In this document: positions 36,232 through 45,163 of the stretch, piece by piece
How positions within the stretch are numbered: position 1 is the first letter of the stretch
Layout: the number at the start of each line of letters is the position of its first letter
Source of the DNA: Acetobacteraceae bacterium
GTDB taxonomy: Bacteria; Pseudomonadota; Alphaproteobacteria; Acetobacterales; Acetobacteraceae
Direction of reading: 5' to 3'
Assembly (NCBI GenBank): GCA_022842185.1
Contig: JALHQB010000007.1
Span: 53,854-117,853, forward strand
Length of the DNA stretch: 64,000 nucleotides
Notes under the pieces: model-generated
Database searches by the model: none
Told to the model about the DNA's origin: nothing
The model's input: only the letters and a program-made list of their open reading frames with translations
Translations under genes and position numbers: made by a program

Positions 36232-37893
36232 ATGACCGAGGCATGGCTGCTGCTGGAGCTGGCGGGATACGCCGCCCTGCTGCTGTGGGGCCTGCACATG
36301 GTGCAGAGCGGCATCCTGCGCGCCTATGGCAGCCGGCTGCGGCAGCGCCTGGGGGTCGGGCTGGCCAACCGGCGCCGTGGTTTCCTGGCGGGGTTGGCGG
36401 TGACCGCAGTGCTGCAAAGCAGCACAGCCACCGCGTTCATGGTGACGTCCTTCTGCGCCGGCGGCGCGGTGGCGCTGGTGCCGGGCATGGCGGCGATGCT
36501 CGGCGCCAATGTCGGCACGGCGCTGATGGTGCAGGTGCTGTCCTTCGATGTTTCCGCGCTCGCGCCGCTGCTGATCCTGGCCGGCGTCGTCGCCTTCCGC
36601 AGCAGCGAACAGTCCCGCCGGCGCGACCTTGGCCGGGTGAGCATCGGATTGGGACTGATGCTGCTGTCGCTGCACATGATGGTGGTGGTGATGGCGCCGG
36701 TCGAAGGGTCGCCCGCGCTGCGCGGCGTGCTCAACGCCTTGGCCGACCTGCCGCTACCGAATCTGCTGGTGGCGGCGGTGATCGCCTGGGCGATGCATTC
36801 GTCGATCGCCGGCGTCCTGTTCATCGCATCGCTGCACGCCACCGGGGTGATCGGGCCGGACGCCGCGATCGCCATGGTGGTCGGCGCGAATATCGGCAGC
36901 GCGCTCAACCCCGTTCTGGAAGGGGACCGCAGCGAATGGGCGCGGCTGCGCGTGCCCGTCGGCAATCTCGCGAACCGGCTGATCGGCGGCGTCATCGTGC
37001 TGGCGGCGCTGCCCTGGGCGACGCAGGCGATGACATCGATCGATCCGTCGCCCGCCCGCCTGGTCGCCAACACGCATCTGGCGTTCAACGTCGTACTGGC
37101 GGTTGCCGCGATGCCGCTGCTGCCGGCTTTCGCCAGGCTTCTGGAACGGCTGCTGCCGGACGCCGATGCCGCTGGCGACCCTGCCGCGCCGCGCTACCTC
37201 GATGAAGCGGCCCTCCGCACGCCGCCGGTCGCCCTGGCCAATGCGGAACGCGAGGCCCTGCGCCAGGCCGATGCAATCGAGGACATGCTGCGCGCCATCG
37301 CGACCGGCTTCCGCACCGAGGACCGCGACCTGGGCAAGCGCATTGCGCGCTTGAATGAGGTGGTGGACCGGCTGAACCGCGCCGTACAGGTCTATCTCGC
37401 CGCCCTGCGCCCCGATCTTCTGGGCCAGGAGGATGCGCGCCGCGTCACCGAGATCCGCGCCTTTGCGCTCAATCTTGAAAGCGCGGGCGACGTACTCGAC
37501 CGCAGTCTGTCGCGCGTCGCCGCCAAATGGGCCAAGGATGGCGCCGGCCTGGACGCCGCGATGAAGGATTCCATCCAGGCGATGCATGCGCGCGCGCTCG
37601 ATCAGCTGAAACTCGCCGTCGCCGCCTTCATGCGGGAAGATGCCGCGGCGGCGCGCCAGTTGATCGAGGAGAAGGAACGCATGCGGATCGAGGAGGCGGA
37701 GGCGGCGCAATCCTTCTCGCTGGAAACCGAAGCGGGTGCCATCGCGGCGCGCGCCGTGGTGCTCGAAGTCGTGCGCGACCTCAAGCGTGTCGGCGGGCAT
37801 CTGGCGGCGACGGCGCATCCGCTGTTGGAACGCATCGGCGCCTTGCGACCGAGCCGGCTGACCGACGCCGAGGACGGATTGCCCGCCACATGA
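36232..37893 (+). CDS. Na+/phosphate cotransporter family protein with C-terminal PhoU-like domain
   Basis: A 553-residue NptA-type symporter. The membrane half (to about residue 310) contains two inverted repeats with AVLQSSTATAFMVTSF and AMHSSIAGVLFIASL, the QSS signature being typical. The C-terminal 230 residues are helical PhoU-like bundles (ALRQADAIEDMLRAIATGF, AFALNLESAGDVLDRSL). It may import phosphate. The gene follows glpK by ten bases and its stop overlaps the next ATG. Confidence 0.92.
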   Translation: MTEAWLLLELAGYAALLLWGLHMVQSGILRAYGSRLRQRLGVGLANRRRGFLAGLAVTAVLQSSTATAFMVTSFCAGGAVALVPGMAAMLGANVGTALMVQVLSFDVSALAPLLILAGVVAFRSSEQSRRRDLGRVSIGLGLMLLSLHMMVVVMAPVEGSPALRGVLNALADLPLPNLLVAAVIAWAMHSSIAGVLFIASLHATGVIGPDAAIAMVVGANIGSALNPVLEGDRSEWARLRVPVGNLANRLIGGVIVLAALPWATQAMTSIDPSPARLVANTHLAFNVVLAVAAMPLLPAFARLLERLLPDADAAGDPAAPRYLDEAALRTPPVALANAEREALRQADAIEDMLRAIATGFRTEDRDLGKRIARLNEVVDRLNRAVQVYLAALRPDLLGQEDARRVTEIRAFALNLESAGDVLDRSLSRVAAKWAKDGAGLDAAMKDSIQAMHARALDQLKLAVAAFMREDAAAARQLIEEKERMRIEEAEAAQSFSLETEAGAIAARAVVLEVVRDLKRVGGHLAATAHPLLERIGALRPSRLTDAEDGLPAT

Positions 37894-39059
37894 CCGCGTG
37901 GATCGGCGCGAAGCGCATCATCAATGCCTATGGCACCAACACGCGGCTGGGTGGCGGCCTGTTGTCGGTGGAAGTGACCGACGCCATGGCCGCCGCCGCG
38001 CGTGGCTGTGTCGAGATGCCCGACATCCAGGCCGCTGCGTCGCGCGCGATCGCGGATGCCACGGGCGCGGAGGCCGGGATTGTCACCGCCGGTGCCGCCG
38101 CCGCGCTGATGCTCGGTGCCGCCGCGTGCATGGCGCGGCTCGATCCGGCCGCGATGAATCGACTGCCGGACAGCGCCGGGCTGCCCAACGAATTCGTCGT
38201 CAGCCGCAGCCAGCGCAACATGTACGACCGCGCCTTGCGCATCGCCGGCGGTGTGATCATCGAAGTCGGCATGCCCGACCGGCTGTCGGGCCCCGGCGTG
38301 CGCGACGCGAGCGGCGGCGAACTGGCCGAAGCCATCACGCCGCGCACCGCGGCGGTTTTTCACCTGGCTGGCGAGAACGCCGAACCGCCGCTGGTCGATG
38401 TCGTGCGCGTCGCGCATGCCCGCGGCGTGCCGGTCCTGGTCGATGCCGCCGCGCAGGTGCCGCCGGCGGGGAACCTGCGGCGCTTCATCGCGGAAGGCGC
38501 CGACCTGGTCTGTTTTTCCGGCGGCAAGGCGATCGGCGGGCCGCAGACCTCGGGCATCCTGGCGGGACGGCGCGACCTGGTGAGCAGCGCGCTGGTGCAG
38601 ATGCTCGACCTCGACCTGCCGGAGATGCAGTTCGTGGCGCCGCCGGAGTTCGCGCCGCTGAACCAGCTGCGCTACCTGCCGCATCACGGCATCGGGCGCG
38701 TGGCGAAGGTGGGGAAGGAGGAGATCGTCGGTCTGGTCACCGCCCTGCGCCGCTTCGTGGCCGAGGACCCCGACGCGCGCACGGCACGCTGGATGGTGCG
38801 GCTGTCCGCGCTGCATGCCGCGGTGCCGCAGGCCACGTTGTTGCCCGATGGTGCGAAGCCCGGCCTGCCGCTGCTGGAACTGCCCTTCGCCGACCGCACC
38901 GCCGCCGAGGCCGCCGATGCCGCGCTGCGCAGGCGCGATGTGCCGGTGCATCTGGATGCATCCCGCATCCGCCGCGGCGTGCTGGCGGTGAACCCGATCG
39001 CGCTCGATGATGTAGACCTGCCGCTGCTGGCGGCGGCATTGAAGGAATGTTGTGGATGA
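37890..39059 (+). CDS. SelA/DgaE-like PLP-dependent enzyme
   Basis: A 389-residue fold-type I PLP enzyme of the SelA superfamily. Cofactor Lys213 lies in FSGGKAIGGPQTSG and Asp185 in PVLVDAAAQVPP. SelA itself is longer and has a tRNA-binding N-terminus, lacking here, so it is closer to DgaE-type D-glucosaminate-6-phosphate ammonia-lyases. Substrate unknown. ATG overlaps the symporter stop and its own stop overlaps the AtuA start. Confidence 0.83.
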   Translation: MTAWIGAKRIINAYGTNTRLGGGLLSVEVTDAMAAAARGCVEMPDIQAAASRAIADATGAEAGIVTAGAAAALMLGAAACMARLDPAAMNRLPDSAGLPNEFVVSRSQRNMYDRALRIAGGVIIEVGMPDRLSGPGVRDASGGELAEAITPRTAAVFHLAGENAEPPLVDVVRVAHARGVPVLVDAAAQVPPAGNLRRFIAEGADLVCFSGGKAIGGPQTSGILAGRRDLVSSALVQMLDLDLPEMQFVAPPEFAPLNQLRYLPHHGIGRVAKVGKEEIVGLVTALRRFVAEDPDARTARWMVRLSALHAAVPQATLLPDGAKPGLPLLELPFADRTAAEAADAALRRRDVPVHLDASRIRRGVLAVNPIALDDVDLPLLAAALKECCG

Positions 39060-40435
39060 GCGACCTTTTCCTGGTGGGCAATGCCTCGGGCTTTTCCGGC
39101 GACCGCATCGATGCGGCACCACCCGTGGTGCGCGCGCTGGTGAAGTCCGGCAAGCCGGCCGCGCTGTTCTTCGAATGCCTGGCCGAGCGTACCATCGCGC
39201 TTGCGCAGATCGAGAAGCGGCGCGATCCGGAGGCGGGCTACGAGCCCATGCTCGAACGCCTGCTGGACCCGATCCTGGTGGATAGCGCGAAGGCCGGCAT
39301 CCCGATCCTGGGCAATTTCGGCGCCGCCAATCCGGTGGCGGCGGCGCGCTGCGTCGCCAAGCTGGCACGGCGGCTCGGCATCCCCGATCTGCGCATCGGT
39401 GTCGTCACCGGTGATGACGTATCCACCACGGTCGATCTCGGCAATCTCGCGGCGCATGAGGCCGATGCCGGCTTCGACATGTCGTCCTGGACGATGATTT
39501 CAGCCAATGCCTATATCGGCGCCGCGCCGCTGGCCGAGGCGCTGGCGCGTGGCGCCCAGGTGGTCGTCGCGGGCCGCACATCCGACCCGTCGCTGGCCAT
39601 CGCGCCGCTGATGCACCATTTCGGCTGGACCGAGGATGATTGGCCCGCGCTGGGCGCCGGTGCCGCCTGCGGGCATCTGCTGGAATGCGGATCGCAGGTG
39701 ACCGGCGGCGTGTTCTGGGATCCTGGCTTCAAGGACATTCCCGACCCGGCGAATATCGGCTTTCCGATCGCCGAGGTCGCGCGCGACGGCACGATGGTCA
39801 TCACCAAGCCTGAAGATACCGGCGGCATCGTCGATCTGCGCAGCATCAAGGAACAGCTGCTGTATGAGGTGCACGACCCCGCTGCCTATCTGACGCCGGA
39901 TGTCGTCATGGATATCACCGGCGCCTCGATGGAACAAGTAGGCCATGACCGCGTCGCGCTGCGTGGCGTGCGTGGCCATGCGCGGCCCGACCGGCTGAAG
40001 GTGACGGCCTGCTACGAAGGGTCCTGGCTGGGCGAGGGGGAGGTCTCGGTCGCTGGTCCGAACACCTTGGCACGGGCGCGGGCCACGGCGGATGTGCTGT
40101 TGCAGCGGGTGCGGCAACGCGGGCTGGGCCGCCGCGCGCGGGCCGACCTGATCGGCATTTCCGCGGTGCATGATTCCGACGATGGCGCGATCTGGCGGTC
40201 CTATGATGGGCCGGAACCGCCCGAGATCCGCATCCGCCTCGCGGTCGAAAGTGCGACGCGCGACGATGCCGACCAGGCCGCACGGGAAGTGCTGGCGATG
40301 CTTTGCTGCGGCACCGCGGGTACATCGGGCGCCCGCTGGCGCGTCACGCCGCGTCTGTTGACGCGGTCCTTCCTGGTGCCACGCGAGATGGTGCCCACCG
40401 AGGTTCGCGTCCTGGAGGCACGGGCATGGAATTGA
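39056..40435 (+). CDS. AtuA family (DUF1446) protein
   Basis: A 459-residue protein of the acyclic terpene utilisation family DUF1446. Visible landmarks: LFLVGNASGFSGDR at the N-terminus, ILGNFGAANPVAAAR, VVAGRTSDPSLAIAP, VFWDPGFKDIPDPANIGFP written in family order and DPAAYLTPDVVMDIT. AtuA is needed for growth on citronellol/geraniol in Pseudomonas but its chemistry is not established. ATG 39056 overlaps the PLP enzyme stop; the next gene starts inside its last ten bases. Confidence 0.9.
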   Translation: MSDLFLVGNASGFSGDRIDAAPPVVRALVKSGKPAALFFECLAERTIALAQIEKRRDPEAGYEPMLERLLDPILVDSAKAGIPILGNFGAANPVAAARCVAKLARRLGIPDLRIGVVTGDDVSTTVDLGNLAAHEADAGFDMSSWTMISANAYIGAAPLAEALARGAQVVVAGRTSDPSLAIAPLMHHFGWTEDDWPALGAGAACGHLLECGSQVTGGVFWDPGFKDIPDPANIGFPIAEVARDGTMVITKPEDTGGIVDLRSIKEQLLYEVHDPAAYLTPDVVMDITGASMEQVGHDRVALRGVRGHARPDRLKVTACYEGSWLGEGEVSVAGPNTLARARATADVLLQRVRQRGLGRRARADLIGISAVHDSDDGAIWRSYDGPEPPEIRIRLAVESATRDDADQAAREVLAMLCCGTAGTSGARWRVTPRLLTRSFLVPREMVPTEVRVLEARAWN

Positions 40436-40755
40436 TCGAGGTGCCGCTGCACGCGGTCGCACATTCCCGTGCGGGGGACAAGGGCAATCGCGGCAATCTG
40501 TCCCTGATGCCATACGACCCCGCGCTGTACCCGCTGCTGGCGGAACAGGTGACGGAGGAACGCGTGCTGGCGCTGTTCGCGCATCGTGGCGCGACGCGCT
40601 GCGTGCGCTACGACCTGCCGCTGATCCACGCCTTCAACTTCGTCATCGATGACGTGCTGGAAGGTGGCGTGAACGGATCCTTGAACCTTGACGGCCACGG
40701 CAAGAGCCTGTCGTTCCGCTTGCTGTCGCTGACGGTCCGCATTCCGCGCCAATAG
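40426..40755 (+). CDS. Small AtuA-like protein (ferredoxin-like fold)
   Basis: A 109-residue protein resembling the C-terminal domain fused to AtuA in other bacteria: VAHSRAGDKGNRGNLSLMPYDP near the start is its hallmark, with RYDLPLIHAFNFVIDD later. Here it is a separate gene overlapping atuA by ten bases. Likely an AtuA partner subunit. The operon ends at the downstream terminator. Confidence 0.85.
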   Translation: MELIEVPLHAVAHSRAGDKGNRGNLSLMPYDPALYPLLAEQVTEERVLALFAHRGATRCVRYDLPLIHAFNFVIDDVLEGGVNGSLNLDGHGKSLSFRLLSLTVRIPRQ

Positions 40756-40805
40756 CCAAAAAAAGGAGGAAGGTCGGGGGAGTTCCCTCCCCCGACCTTC
40801 CTTTT
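40756..40805. terminator. Bidirectional terminator, family B repeat copy (minus) with T run on both strands
   Basis: A 16-bp perfect stem (40767-40782 with 40787-40802, loop TTCC) with seven As on the left flank and TTTT on the right, so each strand ends in a T run. Read on the minus strand, 40756-40797 matches the terminator at 33991-34032 at 39 of 42 bases. It separates the atuA operon from the convergent lactonase genes and its right end overlaps the lactonase stop. Confidence 0.85.
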
Positions 40806-41755
40806 CAGCCCCCCGCGACACCCTGCGTATTGAAGTAACACGCATACAGCGACTGCGCGGCGGCCATGAACAACCGGTTGCGGTGCCTGCCGCCGAAGGT
40901 GACGTTGGCGCAGCGTTCCGGCAGGTGGATATGCCCTATCGGCGCGCCGGCGCTGTTGATGACGCGCACGCCGTCGAATTCGGGCGTCATCCCCCAGCCG
41001 CACCACAGGTTGCCGTCCACATCGACACGGAAGCCGTCCGGCGTTTCCCCCGGCTTGCAGGTGACGAAGGCGCGGCCGTTGCGCAACCTGGCGCCATCCA
41101 CGTCATAAGCGAGGATGCGGCGCGGTTCGGCGCGGCTTTCGATGACGTAGAGGATGCTTTCATCCGGGCTGAAGGCGAGGCCGTTGGGATGGTCGATGTC
41201 GTCGGCCACCAGCGTGATCGCGCCGGTCTGACCGTCGATGCGATAGACATTGGTGTGCGGCAATTCGGGGGTGTGGCGTTCGCCTTCATAGAAGGCGGAG
41301 ATGCCGAAGGGCGGGTCGGTGAACCAAACCGATCCGTCGGACTTCACCACCACGTCGTTCGGGCTGTTCAGCCGCTTGCCCTCGAAGCTGTCGGCCAGGA
41401 CGGTGATGGCGCCGTCATACTCGAAGCGCACGACGCGGCGGCCGCCATGTTCACAGGCGATGATGCGGCCCTGGCGGTCGCGGGTATGGCCGTTGGCATT
41501 GTTGGCGGGCTTGCGCCAGGCGCTGACGGCACCCGTCTCCTCGTCCCATTTCAACACGCGGTTGTTGGGGATGTCCGACCACAGCAGGCAGCGCGCATCC
41601 CCAAGCCACACGGGGCCTTCACCCCAACGTGTGCCATGATACAGGCGTTCCACCGCCGACAGCGCCAGATGATAGCGCTTGAAGGATGGGTCGAGTGCGA
41701 CGATGGACGGGTCCGGATAGCGCAGGCTTGGCTGCCAGCGTGCGTCGTCGGTCAT
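40805..41755 (-). CDS. SMP-30/gluconolactonase family protein, cytosolic paralogue
   Basis: A 316-residue six-bladed beta-propeller. SMP-30 motifs appear: GTRWGEGPVWLGDARCLLWSDIP, SPNDVVVKSDGSVWFTDPPFG, HPNGLAFSPDESILY and GFRVDVDGNLW, carrying the metal-binding Glu, Asn and Asp residues. These enzymes hydrolyse sugar lactones to aldonates. No signal peptide. It lies 56 bases after the exported paralogue and is the last gene of the cluster. Confidence 0.9.
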   Translation of the reverse strand: MTDDARWQPSLRYPDPSIVALDPSFKRYHLALSAVERLYHGTRWGEGPVWLGDARCLLWSDIPNNRVLKWDEETGAVSAWRKPANNANGHTRDRQGRIIACEHGGRRVVRFEYDGAITVLADSFEGKRLNSPNDVVVKSDGSVWFTDPPFGISAFYEGERHTPELPHTNVYRIDGQTGAITLVADDIDHPNGLAFSPDESILYVIESRAEPRRILAYDVDGARLRNGRAFVTCKPGETPDGFRVDVDGNLWCGWGMTPEFDGVRVINSAGAPIGHIHLPERCANVTFGGRHRNRLFMAAAQSLYACYFNTQGVAGG

Positions 41756-41811
41756 GTTTTCCCCCTGAGATTTCGCGGCGGGCGGCAGCATGGCCCGCCG
41801 CGAGGCCAGGC

Positions 41812-42834
41812 TCAACCGCCCGGGGCACCCTGCGTGTTGACGTACACGCTGAACAGGGAATGCGACGCGGCCATGAACAGCCGGTTGCGGTGGCGCCCTC
41901 CGAAGGCGACGTTGCCGCAGCGCTCCGGCAGGGCGATGAAGCCGATCGCGGTGCCGGCGGGGTTGATGATGCGTACCCCGTCCGGGTCGTCCGAGCCGGA
42001 CGCCCAGCTCGTCCAGATATTGCCGTCGACATCGACGCGGAAGCCGTCGGGCACCTGGCCTTCCTCGCAACGGAAGAAGACGCGGCCATTGCCGAGCCGC
42101 GTCTGCGCCCCGTCCCCGCTGACATCGAAGGCGCGGATGGTACGCGGGTTGGCCCCGGATTCCGAAGCATAGAGGATACGTTCGTCGGGGCTGAATGCCA
42201 GGCCGTTCGGCCGGTTGACATCCCCCGTCATCACCTGGATCGCGCCGGTCTGGCCATCGACGCGATAGATGTTGGTCGGCAGTTCCGACGTTGCCATCTC
42301 GCCTTCATAGAAACCGAGGATGCCGAAGGGCGGGTCGGTGAACCAGATGGACCCGTCGCGCTTGACCACCACGTCGTTGGGGCTGTTGAGCGGCTTGCCA
42401 TCGAAGCGGTCAGCGATGACGGTGATCGCGCCATCGGGTTCGGTGCGGGTCACGCGCCGCATCAGATGTTCGCAGGTGATCAGCCGGCCCTGGCGGTCGC
42501 GCGTATTGCCATTGCTGTTGTTGGACGGCGCGCGGAACACGTCGGTGCGGCCGGTCGTCTCGTGCCAACGCAGCATCCGGTTGTTGGGGATGTCCGACCA
42601 GACCAGGCAGCGCTGGTCGCCGAACCATACCGGCCCTTCCGACCAGCGCGCCCCGGTGTAGAGGCGCTCCACGCTGGCAAGCGCCAGGCGATAGCGGTTG
42701 AAGGATGGGTCGAGGATCTTGATAGCCGGATCGGGATACCGATCGCTTGGCCGCCACTGGGCGAAGGCTGGTGCGGCTGCCAGCGCGATGGCGCCGCTGG
42801 CAGCGCCAAGAATGGCGCGACGTTGCAGATGCAT
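41812..42834 (-). CDS. SMP-30/gluconolactonase family protein with export signal
   Basis: A 340-residue paralogue of the neighbouring lactonase, with the same propeller motifs (GARWSEGPVWFGDQRCLVWSDIP, SPNDVVVKRDGSIWFTDPPFG, RPNGLAFSPDERILY). It adds an N-terminal signal, MHLQRRAILGAASGAIALAAAPAFA, of Tat-like twin-arginine type, so this copy works in the periplasm. The paired cytosolic and periplasmic lactonases suggest a substrate met on both sides of the membrane. Confidence 0.9.
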   Translation of the reverse strand: MHLQRRAILGAASGAIALAAAPAFAQWRPSDRYPDPAIKILDPSFNRYRLALASVERLYTGARWSEGPVWFGDQRCLVWSDIPNNRMLRWHETTGRTDVFRAPSNNSNGNTRDRQGRLITCEHLMRRVTRTEPDGAITVIADRFDGKPLNSPNDVVVKRDGSIWFTDPPFGILGFYEGEMATSELPTNIYRVDGQTGAIQVMTGDVNRPNGLAFSPDERILYASESGANPRTIRAFDVSGDGAQTRLGNGRVFFRCEEGQVPDGFRVDVDGNIWTSWASGSDDPDGVRIINPAGTAIGFIALPERCGNVAFGGRHRNRLFMAASHSLFSVYVNTQGAPGG

Positions 42835-42914
42835 CGGACGGTTCCTTCCTTGTTCGGCCCTCTGGCGGGGCCGCGGCGGAAGGTTAGCACGAGGTCCGAT
42901 TGCGGCGACCAGGA

Positions 42915-44345
42915 TCAGACCGGCCAGGCCGCCCTTGGCATCGGGTCCATCGCGCCGGTGTCAGGTTCGATCGCGGCCCCCAGGCCCTTGGCGGCCAGCA
43001 CCGATCCCAGGTCCAGCATGCCGTCCCGGATCGCCAGCCGCGGGCCGTGCGGCGTATCGGCATACAGGTCGGGATGCGCCTCCATGAAGCGCACCGCCTC
43101 GCCTTTCGGGCGACCCGAGAAGCCATCCACGAAATGGTGTCCGTTGCGCTCGACATGCGTCAGTCCCATCGTGCCCACCAAGGCGAGGTCCTGCTGCACA
43201 CACACGCCGCCGAGCGTCGTCAGGTCCTCCGCGCTCATGAAGAACCGCGGCGTCGCTTCCGCGGCATTCCAGACACGGCAGCGCGCGAGATTGACCAGCG
43301 AGCGCCAGACCCCCTTGCACGCCTTGGACGATATGCCGGTGTATCCCAGTGCCTTCGCCTGCACGAAGGCATCAAGCGGCCCGTCGCTTTCATCCACGAT
43401 CACCGGGCGTTCGGCCGCCAGCGCCCCCATCGAGCCATCGAGGGCCTTCGCCCGTTTCACCGGCTGCTCGATGAAGGCGATGGACGCGTTCAGCCGCGCC
43501 AGCCGCGGTTCCGCCTGCATCGCGCGCCACAGCGCGAGCACGCCCTCCGCATCCTCGTATTGCTCATTGCCGTCCAGCGAGGCCTGATACGCCGGCAAGC
43601 GGTCCAGCACGGTCGCGATGCGGCACAGCCGGTCCACATCCGCCGCGACATCGCCGCCCACCTTCAACTTCCACCAGCTGTGGCGATAGGCGCCCGCGAC
43701 CTCCTCGACCGTCTCCGGCAAGCCGTCATCCACGCGCTGGTCCTGGTCCGCGCCGGTGATCGGATCGACCAGCCCGACGGTGTGCCGCGCATGCATCTGC
43801 CGCGACGGCGTGAGCGATCCCAGATGCGCACCGTAATCATACCCGCCGAGATCCGGGATCACCGCATGCGGCGCCATGCCGCCGATATTGGCGCGCATCC
43901 CATGGGCGAAGGACAGCCCCTTCGCCTTCAGCACAGCATCGAGCATGGCGCGATCCAGCAGCGCGCGGCCATAGGCCGCGATGAGCGGGTTCAACGCCTC
44001 GGCGCCACAGGCCGTAACATGCGCGCCATAGCCATCGGCATAGTGGCCGAAGGCGGTGTTGTCGCCGGCGGCGAGCGTCGCATCGGTCGCGATCTCCAGC
44101 GCACGACGCAGCTGATGTTCGTTCTGCGCATCGGACCAACGCGGGTCCTTGTCGAACCACTTGGCGGCGAGAGTCTCGGCCGCGATGCCCCACTGCTCGC
44201 TGCCGTCATCCAGCGCGATGCGCGCGCGGATCACCGCCTGGCGTCCATGCGTGACGGTGATCACGCCGAAACGGAACGGCATGCGCAGCCGGAAGGGCCA
44301 TTCGAAACGCTGGACCTCGATGAGCCGGAAGCGAGGTGCGCTCAT
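42915..44345 (-). CDS. Enolase-superfamily (mandelate racemase/muconate cycloisomerase) enzyme
   Basis: A 476-residue acid-sugar dehydratase/racemase candidate. Base and metal residues can be placed: Lys226 and Lys228 (WWKLKVGG), Asp258 (SLDGNEQY), Glu293 (FIEQP), Asp318/Glu319 (VDESDG) and Lys341/Lys344 (SSKACKG). The chain is longer than the usual 370-400 residues, mainly through an N-terminal region. It overlaps the isomerase gene by four bases. Substrate inferred only from cluster: a sugar acid. Confidence 0.82.
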   Translation of the reverse strand: MSAPRFRLIEVQRFEWPFRLRMPFRFGVITVTHGRQAVIRARIALDDGSEQWGIAAETLAAKWFDKDPRWSDAQNEHQLRRALEIATDATLAAGDNTAFGHYADGYGAHVTACGAEALNPLIAAYGRALLDRAMLDAVLKAKGLSFAHGMRANIGGMAPHAVIPDLGGYDYGAHLGSLTPSRQMHARHTVGLVDPITGADQDQRVDDGLPETVEEVAGAYRHSWWKLKVGGDVAADVDRLCRIATVLDRLPAYQASLDGNEQYEDAEGVLALWRAMQAEPRLARLNASIAFIEQPVKRAKALDGSMGALAAERPVIVDESDGPLDAFVQAKALGYTGISSKACKGVWRSLVNLARCRVWNAAEATPRFFMSAEDLTTLGGVCVQQDLALVGTMGLTHVERNGHHFVDGFSGRPKGEAVRFMEAHPDLYADTPHGPRLAIRDGMLDLGSVLAAKGLGAAIEPDTGAMDPMPRAAWPV

Positions 44346-45163
44346 GCCATGGTCTCCTCGGCGCCGCGGAGATAGCCGATCGCGCGCGCCGCGCTGGTGG
44401 GTCCGTCGGGGTGGTAGTCGAAGGGCTCGACCGCCGCGAAGCCGGCATACCCCGTCCGGCGCAGCGCATCGAACACCGGTCCGAAGCGATCCTTGCCCTG
44501 GCCCGGTCCACGCTTGTTGCGGTCGTTGAAATGCACATGCGCGATGACACCGGTCGGCACGAATCGTTCCAGTATCGATACAACAGATTCGCTTTCACCA
44601 TTCCCGGCCGAGCAGGTGTCGAGCATGGTCTGCAGCGCCGGGTTGGCGATACGGCTGACGATCCCGGCCGCCTCGGCAAGGCTCGTGCACCAATTGGTCT
44701 GCCCGGGATCGAGCGGTTCCACGCAATAGGTCACGTCATGGCTTGCCGCGAATTCCCCGGCCTTGGCCATCGCCGCTTCGGCGCGCGCCGCATCGCCATC
44801 GGCCGCCACACGCCGCTGCCCGGGCGACCCATGCACCAGGATCGTCGCCCCGAGATCGGCCGCGAGACCCACCAGCCGTTCCATCACATCGAGCGTCCGC
44901 GCGCGCAGCGCCGGATCGGCGCTGGTGATCGACAAGCCTGCCGGCGCCAACAACAACCAATGCAACGACGTGATCGCGGTACCGGCTTCCGCCGCGGCGC
45001 GGCGCAACGCCACGCGCTGCGATGCCGGCAGCAGGTGCGGTGCCTCGGCATCCAGCGTGAAGGGCGCGACTTCCAGCCCGTCATAGCCGAGCGATGCCGC
45101 CAAGACGCATTGCGCCGCGAAGGGCAGGTCGCGCACGACCTCGTTGCACAGGCTGATGCGCAT
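44342..45163 (-). CDS. Sugar phosphate isomerase/epimerase (xylose-isomerase-like TIM barrel)
   Basis: A 273-residue TIM barrel with metal-site residues in TYCVEPLD, LDTCSAG, AHVHFNDRNK and AAVEPFDYH, typical of this family of sugar isomerases and keto-acid isomerases. It overlaps the Gfo/Idh stop by one base (TGATG) and the enolase-superfamily gene by four, so the three are coupled and likely one pathway. Confidence 0.88.
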   Translation of the reverse strand: MRISLCNEVVRDLPFAAQCVLAASLGYDGLEVAPFTLDAEAPHLLPASQRVALRRAAAEAGTAITSLHWLLLAPAGLSITSADPALRARTLDVMERLVGLAADLGATILVHGSPGQRRVAADGDAARAEAAMAKAGEFAASHDVTYCVEPLDPGQTNWCTSLAEAAGIVSRIANPALQTMLDTCSAGNGESESVVSILERFVPTGVIAHVHFNDRNKRGPGQGKDRFGPVFDALRRTGYAGFAAVEPFDYHPDGPTSAARAIGYLRGAEETMA

